From assembly GCA_029719485.1 (NCBI GenBank), contig CP120722.1, positions 2,852,001 through 2,916,000 on the forward strand: 64,000 nt of DNA, written 5' to 3'. Positions 16,090 to 24,148 of this stretch are shown one piece after another. Every line of letters starts with the position of its first letter. The stretch's first letter is position 1. The notes beneath the pieces are model-generated. The model had not been told where the DNA came from. It ran no database searches and saw only the letters and a list, made by a program, of their open reading frames with translations. This DNA comes from Kiritimatiellota bacterium B12222. GTDB lineage: Bacteria > Verrucomicrobiota > Kiritimatiellia > SS1-B-03-39 > UBA6053. Both the position numbers and the translations under genes were made by a program.

Positions 16090-16669
16090 AAAGTTGTGGA
16101 TAAAAACTCTGGTTACGCACAGGAAGCTGTTAATAACTTAACCCCCTTACTTCCATCAACTTACAACAAATAAGTGGCTCAAACGAATATAGTTATTAAC
16201 AGCTTCGTTTCTCATATGTATAAAGCTGTTGATTTTCAATGAGTTAGGAAATGATGAGCGTGTATTTAAGCAGAATTGATATATACATTTTGTGGTTTTT
16301 CGCGGTAAAATGTATGTACGATTTCCCTGGTTCGTAATCAGAGTAGTGTAAGCCTGTCGTTGGATTTCACGACATCTAAACGGCAACGCCAGTCTCCAAC
16401 GGCAAAGGTTCCGCTTTTCAAGTAGCTCCGATACCCCCCTCACGTTCCCTCGAGAAGGAAAAGGTCTACATCAAATCCTTCAGCTAATAAGAAGTGACAA
16501 AGGAAAATGCAGCACCTTTTCTCTCTCCATCGAGAGCATTAAACATGTCATAGCAGAAAAAAAGCAGTGCTATCAAATTGACAAGAGGGATTTTTTTTGT
16601 AGAAAGCAGTCTCCTTTATGACTTTACGTAAGTGAAGAGACTTTAATACAACCCCGAAGAGATTTACCC
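16090..16669. other. 580-bp intergenic region with a DnaA-box match, inverted repeats and a hairpin
   Basis: No convincing gene. It contains TGTGGATAA (16095-16103), the exact complement of the DnaA box TTATCCACA. A perfect 16-bp inverted repeat, GAAGCTGTTAATAACT (16123-16138) and its complement (16191-16206), has a 52-nt spacer, with a third partial copy AAGCTGTT at 16223-16230. A hairpin with arms ATACATTTT/AAAATGTAT lies at 16283-16315. The right end carries the rpsT promoter. A 95-codon minus-strand frame here (16156-16443) shows no recognisable protein features. Confidence 0.5.
16578..16605 (+). promoter_or_regulatory. rpsT promoter
   Basis: TTGACA (16578-16583), a 16-nt spacer and TAGAAA (16600-16605). 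The predicted start at about 16612 leaves a ~58-nt leader before rpsT. Confidence 0.55.
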
Positions 16670-16942
16670 ATGCCACAAATTAAAAGTGCAAAAAAACGTC
16701 TGAAACAAAGTATTCAGGCCGAAAAACGAAATTCAGCCTACAAAAGCCGTATGCGTAGCAGTCGCCGTAGCTTCAATGAAGCCATCGAGTCTGGTGACCT
16801 TGAGAAGGTGAAAGAAGCATATGCGACCTATTGCTCTGCTTTGGACAAAGCAGTGAAAAACAATATCATCAAGCGCAACACCTCCACCCGCAGCAAACGC
16901 CGTGGTGCTGAGAAAGTACGTGCGCTTGAAACAGCCAACTAA
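16670..16942 (+). CDS. rpsT: 30S ribosomal protein bS20
   Basis: 90 aa, the family size, very basic. It shows the characteristic start MPQIKSAKKRLKQS and the motifs SAYKSRMRSSRRSF and KRNTSTRSKRR. bS20 binds 16S rRNA during 30S assembly. The gene is a single-gene unit with its own promoter and a strong terminator. Confidence 0.97.
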   Translation: MPQIKSAKKRLKQSIQAEKRNSAYKSRMRSSRRSFNEAIESGDLEKVKEAYATYCSALDKAVKNNIIKRNTSTRSKRRGAEKVRALETAN

Positions 16943-16958
16943 ACTTGGTTGCTTCATG

Positions 16959-16989
16959 AAAAAGCCCCGCGGATTGCGGGGCTTTTTTT
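16959..16989 (+). terminator. Rho-independent terminator of rpsT
   Basis: An AAAAGCCCCGC / GCGGGGCTTTT stem with loop GGATT, followed by a T run. It is preceded by As, so it could work from either side. Confidence 0.92.
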
Positions 16990-17009
16990 GTGGGCGACTA
17001 TCGTGTAAC

Positions 17010-17056
17010 GTCGCCCATGTTAGGGAAGGGCGTACAGCGTCGCCCATGCTGGGGAA
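17010..17056. repeat. Imperfect direct repeat, two copies 29 bp apart
   Basis: GTCGCCCATGTTAGGGAA (17010-17027) and GTCGCCCATGCTGGGGAA (17039-17056) differ at two positions. They lie between the rpsT terminator and the end of carA. The first part resembles the last codons of carA (CGCCCATGG at 17070), so it may be decayed duplicated gene end. Confidence 0.5.
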
Positions 17057-17065
17057 AGGAGGGCC

Positions 17066-18163
17066 TTATACGCCCATGGACTTCATGAAATCATCAAACA
17101 AGTACATGGAATCGTGAGGTCCCGGAGCAGCTTCAGGATGATATTGAACCGTAAATACAGGTAACTTCTTATGACGAAGGCCTTCAGAGGTCTGGTCATT
17201 GAGGTTAATATGAGAGGTCTCCACTTCAGCAGGATTCAAGGTATCTTTATCCACGCAAAAGCCGTGATTTTGAGATGTGATTTCTACCGCACCAGTAGCC
17301 AAGTTCATCACGGGCTGATTGCCGCCACGGTGTCCAAATTTCAACTTGTAGGTTTCAGCACCTAAAGCGAGAGCCGTCAATTGATGGCCAAAACAAATTC
17401 CGAAGGTCGGAATACCCGTATGAAGAAGTTTCCGAATCTCGGAAACAGTTTGTTTAACGGCTTCAGGATCACCAGGTCCATTCGAAAGAAAAAGCCCGTC
17501 TGGTTTAATGGCTAAAATATCTTCTGCAGGGGTATTATTAGGGAATACATGGACTTCACAGCCCAATTTCTGCAAAATGCGCAACTGATTATATTTGGTA
17601 CCACAGTCAATGGTTGCCACTCGTTTAAGCGTCTTTTTCTGATGTTGCGGCTCCCAAATAATTTTCTCTTTTACACTCACTTCAGAAGCGAGATCACGCC
17701 CCACCAAGCCTTTACTTGCTTTTGCTTTGGCGATTAAACTTTCAGGGTCTAAGTCCGTAGAAGAGATCACACATTTCATCGCACCTTTGTCGCGGATGTG
17801 AATGGTGATGGCACGTGTATCCACGCCGTCCACACCAAAAATCCCATTACGTTCAAGATATTCGGGCAACGGCATCGCGGAACGCCAGTTACTAGGAATG
17901 CGACTACATTCTCCCACCACCAATCCGGCAGCGTGAGGTTGATAAGACTCCATGTCTTCTTTATTGATCCCATAGTTTCCGATGAGGGGATAACAAAGGG
18001 TTACAATTTGACCTTTATAGGAAGGATCCGTGAGGATTTCCTGATATCCAGTCATGGAGGTATTGAAAACGAGCTCGCCCTCGATTTCACCGGGGCCGGC
18101 AAATGCGCGACCTTCAAACAGAGTGCCATCTTCCAGGGCGATTAAAGCTTTGGTACGGTTCAT
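17066..18163 (-). CDS. carA: Carbamoyl-phosphate synthase small subunit CarA
   Basis: 365 aa. This is the glutaminase subunit that feeds ammonia to CarB for carbamoyl phosphate, the precursor of pyrimidines and arginine. The N-terminal domain has the signature ALEDGTLFEGRAFAGPGEIEGELVFNTSMTGYQEILTDPSY. The class I amidotransferase domain has the nucleophile in FGICFGHQL and the His-Glu pair in QYHPEAAPG. The frame is open 15 codons further upstream, but ATG 18163 has an AAGGAT site. carB is not adjacent. Confidence 0.95.
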   Translation of the reverse strand: MNRTKALIALEDGTLFEGRAFAGPGEIEGELVFNTSMTGYQEILTDPSYKGQIVTLCYPLIGNYGINKEDMESYQPHAAGLVVGECSRIPSNWRSAMPLPEYLERNGIFGVDGVDTRAITIHIRDKGAMKCVISSTDLDPESLIAKAKASKGLVGRDLASEVSVKEKIIWEPQHQKKTLKRVATIDCGTKYNQLRILQKLGCEVHVFPNNTPAEDILAIKPDGLFLSNGPGDPEAVKQTVSEIRKLLHTGIPTFGICFGHQLTALALGAETYKLKFGHRGGNQPVMNLATGAVEITSQNHGFCVDKDTLNPAEVETSHINLNDQTSEGLRHKKLPVFTVQYHPEAAPGPHDSMYLFDDFMKSMGV

Positions 18164-18197
18164 AAATAAATCCTTTTTACAAAAATTCTGCTCTACA

Positions 18198-18227
18198 TAA
18201 CCATCCATGCTGGGGATGCAATGTCAA
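18198..18227 (-). promoter_or_regulatory. Possible carA promoter
   Basis: On the minus strand TTGACA (18222-18227) and TGGTTA (18198-18203) are spaced by 18 nt, between the AsmA-like gene and carA. The -10 is weak. Confidence 0.35.
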
Positions 18228-18239
18228 AGCGGGGTGCAA

Positions 18240-19670
18240 TTACAGTGCGTCAGCTGTAGGGAAGGGGTTCTCATTGAACCATACATCCGCTTGTTTTTCA
18301 AATTCCTCAACGCGTTGCTCTACTTCGGTCCACCATTTTTTTTGTTTGGTACTTCCGGTGACAGCACCAGCAGTATTGCCAACACCGTCAACCGCCGATC
18401 CAGCTGTGTCAGTAACCGTATCTTTCAAATCTCCTGCCGTACCTACGGTCGCGTCTTTTAATCCACCTACGGCGGTTTCTGCATCAAGTGTCACAACGCC
18501 TTTCACAGACTTCAAAGCTCCTCCGGCAAAACCGATGACAGATTTACCTGCACCTTTTACCGCCGTGGCGCCAGTACCTACCACCGCTTTACCCGCTTCA
18601 ACAGATCCTTTTGCTACATTACCGCCCATACCTGCAACACGGCCAAATTGATTACCCAAGATATCTGCAAATAAAGATGTAAAGGGAAGTTCTGGTGCCG
18701 CAAGGGTGCCACTAAGTTCACCATCCGTTTTCTGGCCTTTGTCCGTAACCAGCAAAAACTCACCGCTGACTGCGCGTTCTTCAGGAGTATTACCGTCATT
18801 AAGTTGCAAAAAGATCAAAAAATCAAACCCACTGCCACCAAACGCAGTTTTAGCGACTGCAGGAGAGGGCGCGAGGAAAGGAGCCACTAAATCAAGATCG
18901 AATCCCATAAGCCCTATCGCCAACTGTATGGTGGGAGGATGATCAGGTTTACTGGGCGTGACCGTGCCCACTTTTGCCAGTAGCTTCATGTGCCCTGGAG
19001 CTTTTCCTCCAGGAAAAAAGATATCGCCAGTAACCAGAGCCGGCCCGGTACCATTGTCATGCTCAACTTGTAAATTACGTACATCTAAACGTATATCCGT
19101 CAAACTTATGGTCCATTCTTTCGCCAAATCTTGAAAGTGCACATTGATATTTTCGACTAATAAATGCTTCAACCAAACAGGAAAAGGTTTGGCCTCTTTT
19201 GGGTCGTCATCAACTTCACTCAGATCCTCTGGCTCCTCAGAGGCAGGCGGTGCCAATTTTGTCACGTTCAACACGTGATTGGTATCGCTAATGAGATTGA
19301 AATCCAAGCCGTCTAAATGAACTTTGCGAATCAAAAGTGGATTATGGTTCATCGCATTTCGCAAAGGAACAGATACGGAAAACTGATTCAACTGAATCAG
19401 CTGTTCACCCTCAAAACCTTCAGGTTGCGCAATGGAGAGTTCTTTAATTCCTAACAGCCCTACAGGTAGAGCCACTTGAACAGATCCCAAAGTCGCTTCG
19501 GTTTGCAGAATTTCAGGGAGCTTTTTATTGGCAATATTTTTCGCAACGCCTTCAAAGGTAAAATGAAGTACAATTGCGAGCACAACCAAAACTAAAAATC
19601 CAATTTTTAAGCAGCCACCTTTCTTTTTTTTAGGTTTGTCAGTATCTGGAGCATCGGGGAGGTTGGACAT
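18240..19670 (-). CDS. AsmA-like membrane-anchored protein with a Gly/Ala-rich repetitive tail
   Basis: 476 aa. A charged cytoplasmic start (DTDKPKKKKGG) precedes a single membrane helix (IGFLVLVVLAIVLHFTF). The large periplasmic part then has AsmA/DUF748-type beta-strand patterns: LGSVQVALPVGLLGIKELSIAQP and IRKVHLDGLDFNLISD. Residues about 355-450 are quasi-repeats rich in Gly, Ala, Val and Lys (KAVVGTGATAVKGAGKSVIG), reminiscent of LEA-like amphipathic repeats. AsmA-family proteins are tied to lipid transport between the envelope membranes. It lies between hemA and carA on the same strand. Confidence 0.65.
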   Translation of the reverse strand: MSNLPDAPDTDKPKKKKGGCLKIGFLVLVVLAIVLHFTFEGVAKNIANKKLPEILQTEATLGSVQVALPVGLLGIKELSIAQPEGFEGEQLIQLNQFSVSVPLRNAMNHNPLLIRKVHLDGLDFNLISDTNHVLNVTKLAPPASEEPEDLSEVDDDPKEAKPFPVWLKHLLVENINVHFQDLAKEWTISLTDIRLDVRNLQVEHDNGTGPALVTGDIFFPGGKAPGHMKLLAKVGTVTPSKPDHPPTIQLAIGLMGFDLDLVAPFLAPSPAVAKTAFGGSGFDFLIFLQLNDGNTPEERAVSGEFLLVTDKGQKTDGELSGTLAAPELPFTSLFADILGNQFGRVAGMGGNVAKGSVEAGKAVVGTGATAVKGAGKSVIGFAGGALKSVKGVVTLDAETAVGGLKDATVGTAGDLKDTVTDTAGSAVDGVGNTAGAVTGSTKQKKWWTEVEQRVEEFEKQADVWFNENPFPTADAL

Positions 19671-19711
19671 AAGACCACCTTTAAAGTTGAAGTTAATAAA
19701 AAAATGACCCT

Positions 19712-20602
19712 TTAAAGCAAAGGGGAGGAGGCGATAATTTCCGCAGCGAGGCGTGCGCGGGCCTGTCTTTCTAAGGTATTGGTATTTGCATGAGATTCCA
19801 TCTGCAAAAGCCCCACATATTCAATATCATCCCGAGCTTGAATTTCAGGAGCACAGTCCGGGGGTTCTCCCAAATCAATCACAAGTTTGCTTTGTTGGGT
19901 ATTCGGAAGATGATGATTATAGATTAAGGGGTGGGGCGCCGCGGTGGCTGACACCACAACTTGTGCATCCTGAAGCATTGGAATCAGTTCATCTAAACCT
20001 GAGGAAAAACCACCGATTTCCATGGCCAGCTTCATTGCATTTTCAGGGCAACGGGAACTTACCCGAACAGGCATATTTGTACGTTTGCCCAAATAACGGG
20101 CGACACCTTTCGACAAAGAACCGGAACCAATAATCGTAACCAACGCATCTTCAGGCACCGTCTCAATAATCCGACGAGCCGTCAACGAGGCGAGACCTGT
20201 AAGATTTTGATCAATACCACTTTCACGTCTCGCTTTGCGGGCAAGCGCAATGGCTTGTTGAAAAACCCGATCCAAACGGGCATCCGTTTTTCCAAACTTC
20301 TGATGAAATTCTTTATATGCCTGACGAACTTGACCTAGGATCTCCAGTTCACCGAGAATACGACTTTCCAATCCTGTGGCAATTCGCGCAAAATATCGGA
20401 CCGCGTCTTGTTCAGTAATACAGTTTACCTGAATACTTTTAGGGAGGCCTTCAGGTTTATTCCATCCATAGGTTTCTAATCGCTGGCAGGTATTGAGCAC
20501 CAAAAGAGGGTGGCCATATTCATTGCGCAAACGATGAGCCCAACGTTCTCGTACGCGGGGTTCAGGGATCTCTAGAGTACAGGCTATAAGGGCGTCGTGC
20601 AT
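19712..20602 (-). CDS. hemA: Glutamyl-tRNA reductase, short form without the C-terminal dimerisation domain
   Basis: 296 aa from ATG 20602 (the frame is open to 20662). It reduces Glu-tRNA(Glu) to glutamate semialdehyde, the first step of haem synthesis. The catalytic Cys39 is in VLNTCQRLETYGW, and GLESRILGELEILGQVRQAY is the family signature. A Rossmann NADPH domain follows (VTIIGSGSLSKGVARYLG), ending with LVIDLGEPPDCAP. Usual enzymes are about 410-430 aa. Here the protein ends after the NADPH domain plus ~35 residues, so the helical dimerisation domain is absent. There is no sign of a frameshift after the stop. Confidence 0.85.
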   Translation of the reverse strand: MHDALIACTLEIPEPRVRERWAHRLRNEYGHPLLVLNTCQRLETYGWNKPEGLPKSIQVNCITEQDAVRYFARIATGLESRILGELEILGQVRQAYKEFHQKFGKTDARLDRVFQQAIALARKARRESGIDQNLTGLASLTARRIIETVPEDALVTIIGSGSLSKGVARYLGKRTNMPVRVSSRCPENAMKLAMEIGGFSSGLDELIPMLQDAQVVVSATAAPHPLIYNHHLPNTQQSKLVIDLGEPPDCAPEIQARDDIEYVGLLQMESHANTNTLERQARARLAAEIIASSPLL

Positions 20603-20838
20603 GTGCGTTTCATTTTGCAAAATGATCCCATAGTGGCAAGTCCGAAGTGCCGAAAAATACACACATAGATGTCCGATTTCTCACGCTACTCTCACATTTT
20701 AGAATATTTTAGTATTAATGAGAAATATATCCCATCCGAATAAATGAAAACGACAGCCATGAATGAAGTCTCGCACATGAGGTGCTTCACGAATCCCCTG
20801 AAGGGCTTACACATTTCTCATAAAAAATATTTAAGTAG

Positions 20839-20876
20839 TGAATCAAGGCATAACGGCCCTGGTTATCGCAGATTCA
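20839..20876. repeat. Composite hairpin
   Basis: Outer arms TGAATC (20839-20844) and GATTCA (20871-20876) enclose inner arms ATAAC (20850-20854) and GTTAT (20862-20866). It lies about 145 bp upstream of the sigma-54 promoter match, a distance typical of enhancer-binding-protein sites, so it could be an upstream activating site. Confidence 0.35.
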
Positions 20877-20982
20877 CATGACAACATATGACTGTAGCTG
20901 TAATCCCAGCACTTGAGTTAAGCTTTAATGGTAAAGAAATAACATGCGTTACTTTTATTTTGAAAATCAGATGGTTATTTTT

Positions 20983-20999
20983 TTGGTACGCAACCTGCT
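20983..20999 (+). promoter_or_regulatory. Sigma-54 (-24/-12) promoter of the pseudopilin operon
   Basis: TTGGTACGCAACCTGCT matches the RpoN consensus YTGGCACGNNNNTTGCW at all but two defined positions. GG (20985-20986) and GC (20997-20998) are exactly 10 nt apart. The predicted start is near 21010, about 95 nt before the first ATG. Pilin-type operons are frequent RpoN targets. Confidence 0.5.
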
Positions 21000-21026
21000 A
21001 ATTTCAGCATTACACCTACTACAGGA

Positions 21027-21044
21027 CATCATCATATGATGATG
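21027..21044. promoter_or_regulatory. Perfect 18-bp palindrome in the leader of the pseudopilin operon
   Basis: CATCATCATATGATGATG is its own reverse complement. It lies between the predicted start site and the first gene of the operon and could bind a dimeric regulator. Confidence 0.4.
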
Positions 21045-21103
21045 ATCATCAATCAAACGGATAGTAAATTACTTTATTTTCGAGAAAATACAAAAAATAT
21101 TTT

Positions 21104-21481
21104 ATGAATAAACATTCATCCAAAGCGGGCATGACTCTCGTAGAAATTCTCATATCATTTACCATTTTTGCAATGGTGATGACCACAGTTGCTTGGATGC
21201 TTATCAGCGCCAATCGTATAGGAGAGTCCGCAAGAAATCGACTAAATGCCTTACAGCAAGCACGAGCGTCGTTGGAAGAAGTGGGAAGCGCTGGTTATGG
21301 AAGTGCCCCCTTAGCTATCGGGACTCACAGCGTTTCTCGGGGAGGACTCACAGGTCAATATGTGGTAACCGAACCAGACAGCAATGAAAGAAAACGGGTA
21401 GTGATGACGTATGCCTATCCCTCTTTTGGCAAAACAGCCACCGTCGAACTACAAGCGGAGTTTAGCAATGCACTGCACTAG
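21104..21481 (+). CDS. Pseudopilin/prepilin-like protein (GspI/H type)
   Basis: 125 aa. It has a class III prepilin signal: a short basic leader ending in KAGMTLVEILISFTIFAMV, with Gly at -1 and Glu at +5, followed by a hydrophobic helix. After cleavage by prepilin peptidase it would insert in the inner membrane or polymerise. The soluble part is small (VEEVGSAGYGSAPL, TVELQAEFSNALH), as in GspI/GspH-like minor pseudopilins. There is no clear Shine-Dalgarno. It is the first gene of a four-gene operon and overlaps the next by 14 bp. Confidence 0.8.
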   Translation: MNKHSSKAGMTLVEILISFTIFAMVMTTVAWMLISANRIGESARNRLNALQQARASLEEVGSAGYGSAPLAIGTHSVSRGGLTGQYVVTEPDSNERKRVVMTYAYPSFGKTATVELQAEFSNALH

Positions 21482-22010
21482 ATCAAACAAGAAAGAAGGC
21501 ATGACCTTGGTGGAATTATTAATTTCAGTAACGATTTTTGGTCTCTTAGGGGCAGCAATTTGGACCAATGTGTACATGCATGGCAAAAGCTTCATTTTCA
21601 ATCGGGGAACCAATTTAAACAGTCAAGAAGCTTCTTTTGTCATTAATAGACTAGCCAACGGTGGTGCCTCCTATTGGGGCTTACGCACCGCATCAAAAGG
21701 AGAGAGCACGGTAACGTTAACGGGCGTGAACGGTTCAGACGGTCAACAAGGGTGGCGAGCTGTGGTAAGGCATACGGTAGATTTAACTACTGAAGATCTG
21801 CCTACAGTCATGGACGACGTGGAACAATGGATCACCTTTAATCCCGTGGACCAAACTATAGATGTAGACGGGGTTGTTGTCGGGGAAAACGTTACCGATA
21901 GTTATTTTAGAATCCAGGGGGATGAAATCCTACTAGGAGTTGAAGTTGCTCCTGACACACAGGGGAAAATCTCCGTACTTGAGACTCAAATCAGAATGAG
22001 GAATTTATAA
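21468..22010 (+). CDS. Pseudopilin/prepilin-like protein (GspJ type)
   Basis: 180 aa from ATG 21468, which has a GGAG site; the frame is open from 21411 inside the previous gene. The prepilin signal is KKEGMTLVELLISVTIFGLLG (Gly -1, Glu +5). The soluble domain of ~150 residues contains INRLANGGASYWGLRTAS and ends ISVLETQIRMRN. The size and place after a GspI/H-like gene suggest a GspJ-like minor pseudopilin. It overlaps the next gene by 1 nt. Confidence 0.8.
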   Translation: MHCTRSNKKEGMTLVELLISVTIFGLLGAAIWTNVYMHGKSFIFNRGTNLNSQEASFVINRLANGGASYWGLRTASKGESTVTLTGVNGSDGQQGWRAVVRHTVDLTTEDLPTVMDDVEQWITFNPVDQTIDVDGVVVGENVTDSYFRIQGDEILLGVEVAPDTQGKISVLETQIRMRNL

Positions 22011-23479
22011 TGAAAACAATTCAGCGTCAAAACAAGTCAGGCAGTGCTTTGGTCATGGTACTCGTGGTGTTAATCATTGTCATGGGACTCACCACCGTCT
22101 CCTTAAAAAATTCAGTTCATCTTATGCGGGTGAGTCAACGTCAGGTCTGGATGGAACAAGCACATTTTGTTGCGGAAAGTGGAATTGAGGAAGCTGCGCG
22201 TTTGATTAATCGCTCGAGCTATATGGGTGGATCAGTAAGTGAAATTACCCACACCTTAGGCGGAGAAAGTGCCGAGGTAGTGATAACCCCCATCAACAAC
22301 CAAGGTCATGAATTTTCAGTTCGGTCAGAGGCAACCGTAAATGGAATCACAAAAGTGGTAAATCTGGGTAGAATTTATCGACCAACTTATTTAAATTACG
22401 GCAACTTCTATGAGGATTTTGGTGGTTATTGGTGGATTTACGGTGAAGAAATTGATGGTAAAATTTGGACGGGGACTACCCAAAATATTATGGGATATAA
22501 CCTAAGTAATGGTGAAAAATATGGCCCTGTATTTACAGATTTAAATGAAACCAAAGCAAATAATTTTGGCGGGTCACCTGAATATGCCTCCACGTTAAAA
22601 AGCGGTGTAGAGCTCTCGGAGAGAACCTATGACGATTTACAGTTTTGGGGGGACGACTATGAGGATGGCTATGAGACCGGCGTAAGTAAACCTGCTTTGT
22701 TAGATGTAGATTTTGAGCAAACCTCTACGATTGCAGGTATCTTGAATGCAGACCCAGATACCCTTGATCCGCGTAAGGTAAACCCGGCAAGTATGCCTAA
22801 AAATGTAACCTTAAAGTTAAAGGGAAAAACCGAGCTACGTTTTTCAGTGGATACGGTTCAAGGTGTAGAGGTAGGAATTCTTGAAATCAAAAATGATGAC
22901 CTCTTTGGCAACTATAATTGGAATGCCGTTTATTCAGAGTCTATTGATATGGTGTATGTCGAAGAACTCACCGGTGGGGGGCGTCATAATCCAAACAAAG
23001 GCGCTGATATAATTTTAGGCGATACTAATTCTTCAGCCTCGGCGAATATCCTAAAAGGAAATATGACCATCTGGTCTGAGGGAACAATTACAGTTCCAAA
23101 CCATATCATTTACGACAATCAAAATTTAGAGGAATCCACAGACAAACTCGGCGTAATTGCCAAAGATGACATTTGGTTTGATCGTGCCAGTGGTGACCTG
23201 GTCATTCAAGGCGGATTTATTGCCACAGGTGCCAATGGAAGCGGTAGTGACAAAGGGGAGTTGGGACTGAAAAACTATGGCAATGGTGTGGTGCGAGGTA
23301 AGTTGTATTTTCTAGGAAGCATGGTGTCAGAAAAAGTGTCTCCCTTTGGGCAGTTCAGCGGAACGAGATTCGTTTCAGGGTATAGTACCATTCATCAATT
23401 CGATGAACGTTTCTTAACCGCGCCTCCTCCTTTCACTCCAGTAATTGATTCAGAAATCAACTATGAGGACTATTTTTAA
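22010..23479 (+). CDS. PilX/GspK-like protein
   Basis: 489 aa. The N-terminus NKSGSALVMVLVVLIIVMGLTTVSLKNS is a prepilin-type helix without Glu at +5, as in GspK and PilX. The following FVAESGIEEAARLINR is typical of PilX-like proteins. The rest is a long beta-rich domain (GNFYEDFGGYWWIYGEEIDGKIW, then a late section with SEGTITVPNHIIYDNQNL and VIAKDDIWFDRASGDLVIQGG) resembling verrucomicrobial pilus-tip or exported-adhesin proteins. It is longer than GspK, which usually has ~320 aa. It is likely the tip or complex-nucleating subunit. Confidence 0.7.
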   Translation: MKTIQRQNKSGSALVMVLVVLIIVMGLTTVSLKNSVHLMRVSQRQVWMEQAHFVAESGIEEAARLINRSSYMGGSVSEITHTLGGESAEVVITPINNQGHEFSVRSEATVNGITKVVNLGRIYRPTYLNYGNFYEDFGGYWWIYGEEIDGKIWTGTTQNIMGYNLSNGEKYGPVFTDLNETKANNFGGSPEYASTLKSGVELSERTYDDLQFWGDDYEDGYETGVSKPALLDVDFEQTSTIAGILNADPDTLDPRKVNPASMPKNVTLKLKGKTELRFSVDTVQGVEVGILEIKNDDLFGNYNWNAVYSESIDMVYVEELTGGGRHNPNKGADIILGDTNSSASANILKGNMTIWSEGTITVPNHIIYDNQNLEESTDKLGVIAKDDIWFDRASGDLVIQGGFIATGANGSGSDKGELGLKNYGNGVVRGKLYFLGSMVSEKVSPFGQFSGTRFVSGYSTIHQFDERFLTAPPPFTPVIDSEINYEDYF

Positions 23480-24097
23480 ATGAGTCAACGACCTAAAACT
23501 TCTCTATTTCTTCTCGGTATCATCAGTGCGTGCGTTTTGTGGCTGAGCGTTTCATCTTGGTTAAAAAGTAATACGTCGCTGAAAGAAGCTCGTGCAACCG
23601 AATCCGCAACCGAAGAAGTACGACAAAGCTCTTTTCGATATGCGGTACAGGACAACAAAGATACCTCATCCACTCCTTCAGACTCAACGGTAGATCTTTC
23701 AGTGGTGCGAAAACAATTATCTCGTCGAAACCAAATGGAAAAATCGGGAATGGTTCATGATGTTATTGAAAATGAGAATATGCCCGAAGAGATTCGGCGT
23801 CGTTTCCGGAACGAGAAAATGCGTTTAGACGCTTTGGCTAAGGAATATCCAGAGTTGGCTGCCAAAGCAGATGCCGTTCCTGTAAGTCAAAATATAGATG
23901 CTAACGGCGAATTGGATCCTAAATTGAAAGAAGCATTGGTACAAATGAAAAGCTCTGGTGCATGGGACGAGCTACACGACACTTATTTGCGCCAATTAGA
24001 ACAGGCGGCCGCTGATGAAACCTTGCCTGCGGATCAAAGGCCAACTAAAGAGCAACTCGATGCCGCCAGAAAAGATATGGTCATCCCCACCTTATAG
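23480..24097 (+). CDS. Membrane-anchored protein of unknown function in the pseudopilin operon
   Basis: 205 aa. One N-terminal membrane helix (LFLLGIISACVLWLSVSSWL) is followed by a ~170-residue, charged, helix-rich periplasmic domain (EIRRRFRNEKMRLDALAKEY). It starts directly after the previous stop. The topology resembles an accessory inner-membrane component, such as a GspM- or PilO-like bitopic protein, but I see no homology. It is the last gene of the operon. Confidence 0.65.
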   Translation: MSQRPKTSLFLLGIISACVLWLSVSSWLKSNTSLKEARATESATEEVRQSSFRYAVQDNKDTSSTPSDSTVDLSVVRKQLSRRNQMEKSGMVHDVIENENMPEEIRRRFRNEKMRLDALAKEYPELAAKADAVPVSQNIDANGELDPKLKEALVQMKSSGAWDELHDTYLRQLEQAAADETLPADQRPTKEQLDAARKDMVIPTL

Positions 24098-24113
24098 TTC
24101 CCCCTGCATTCAC

Positions 24114-24142
24114 TTGACCTCTATGCATTCTGGTCATAGATA
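24114..24142 (+). promoter_or_regulatory. rsfS promoter
   Basis: TTGACC (24114-24119), a 17-nt spacer and TAGATA (24137-24142). A start site 7 nt downstream would fall on the A of the rsfS ATG at 24149, implying a leaderless mRNA. The TGACC/GGTCA arms within the promoter form an inverted repeat. Confidence 0.55.
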
Positions 24143-24148
24143 AGGGGG

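Larger units (their letters stand above)
20603..21103. other. Divergent regulatory region between hemA and the pseudopilin operon
   Basis: About 440-500 bp without a gene. It is AT-rich and holds three elements listed separately: a composite hairpin (20839-20876), a sigma-54 promoter match (20983-20999) and an 18-bp palindrome (21027-21044). I recognise no RNA gene. Confidence 0.5.

Noticed and set aside
16090..16230. Chromosome origin
   Set aside because: Only one exact DnaA box was seen, with no dnaA, dnaN or rpmH nearby. Kept as a weaker finding.
16156..16443. 95-codon minus-strand open frame in the 580-bp intergenic region
   Set aside because: No ribosome site, no family resemblance and it crosses the repeats and the hairpin. 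Likely chance.
17010..17056. Two-copy repeat as a CRISPR or mobile element remnant
   Set aside because: Only two short imperfect copies with no spacer pattern and no cas or transposase gene.
18274..18651. Plus-strand open frame opposite the AsmA-like gene
   Set aside because: It is a shadow of the Gly/Ala-rich repeats on the other strand.
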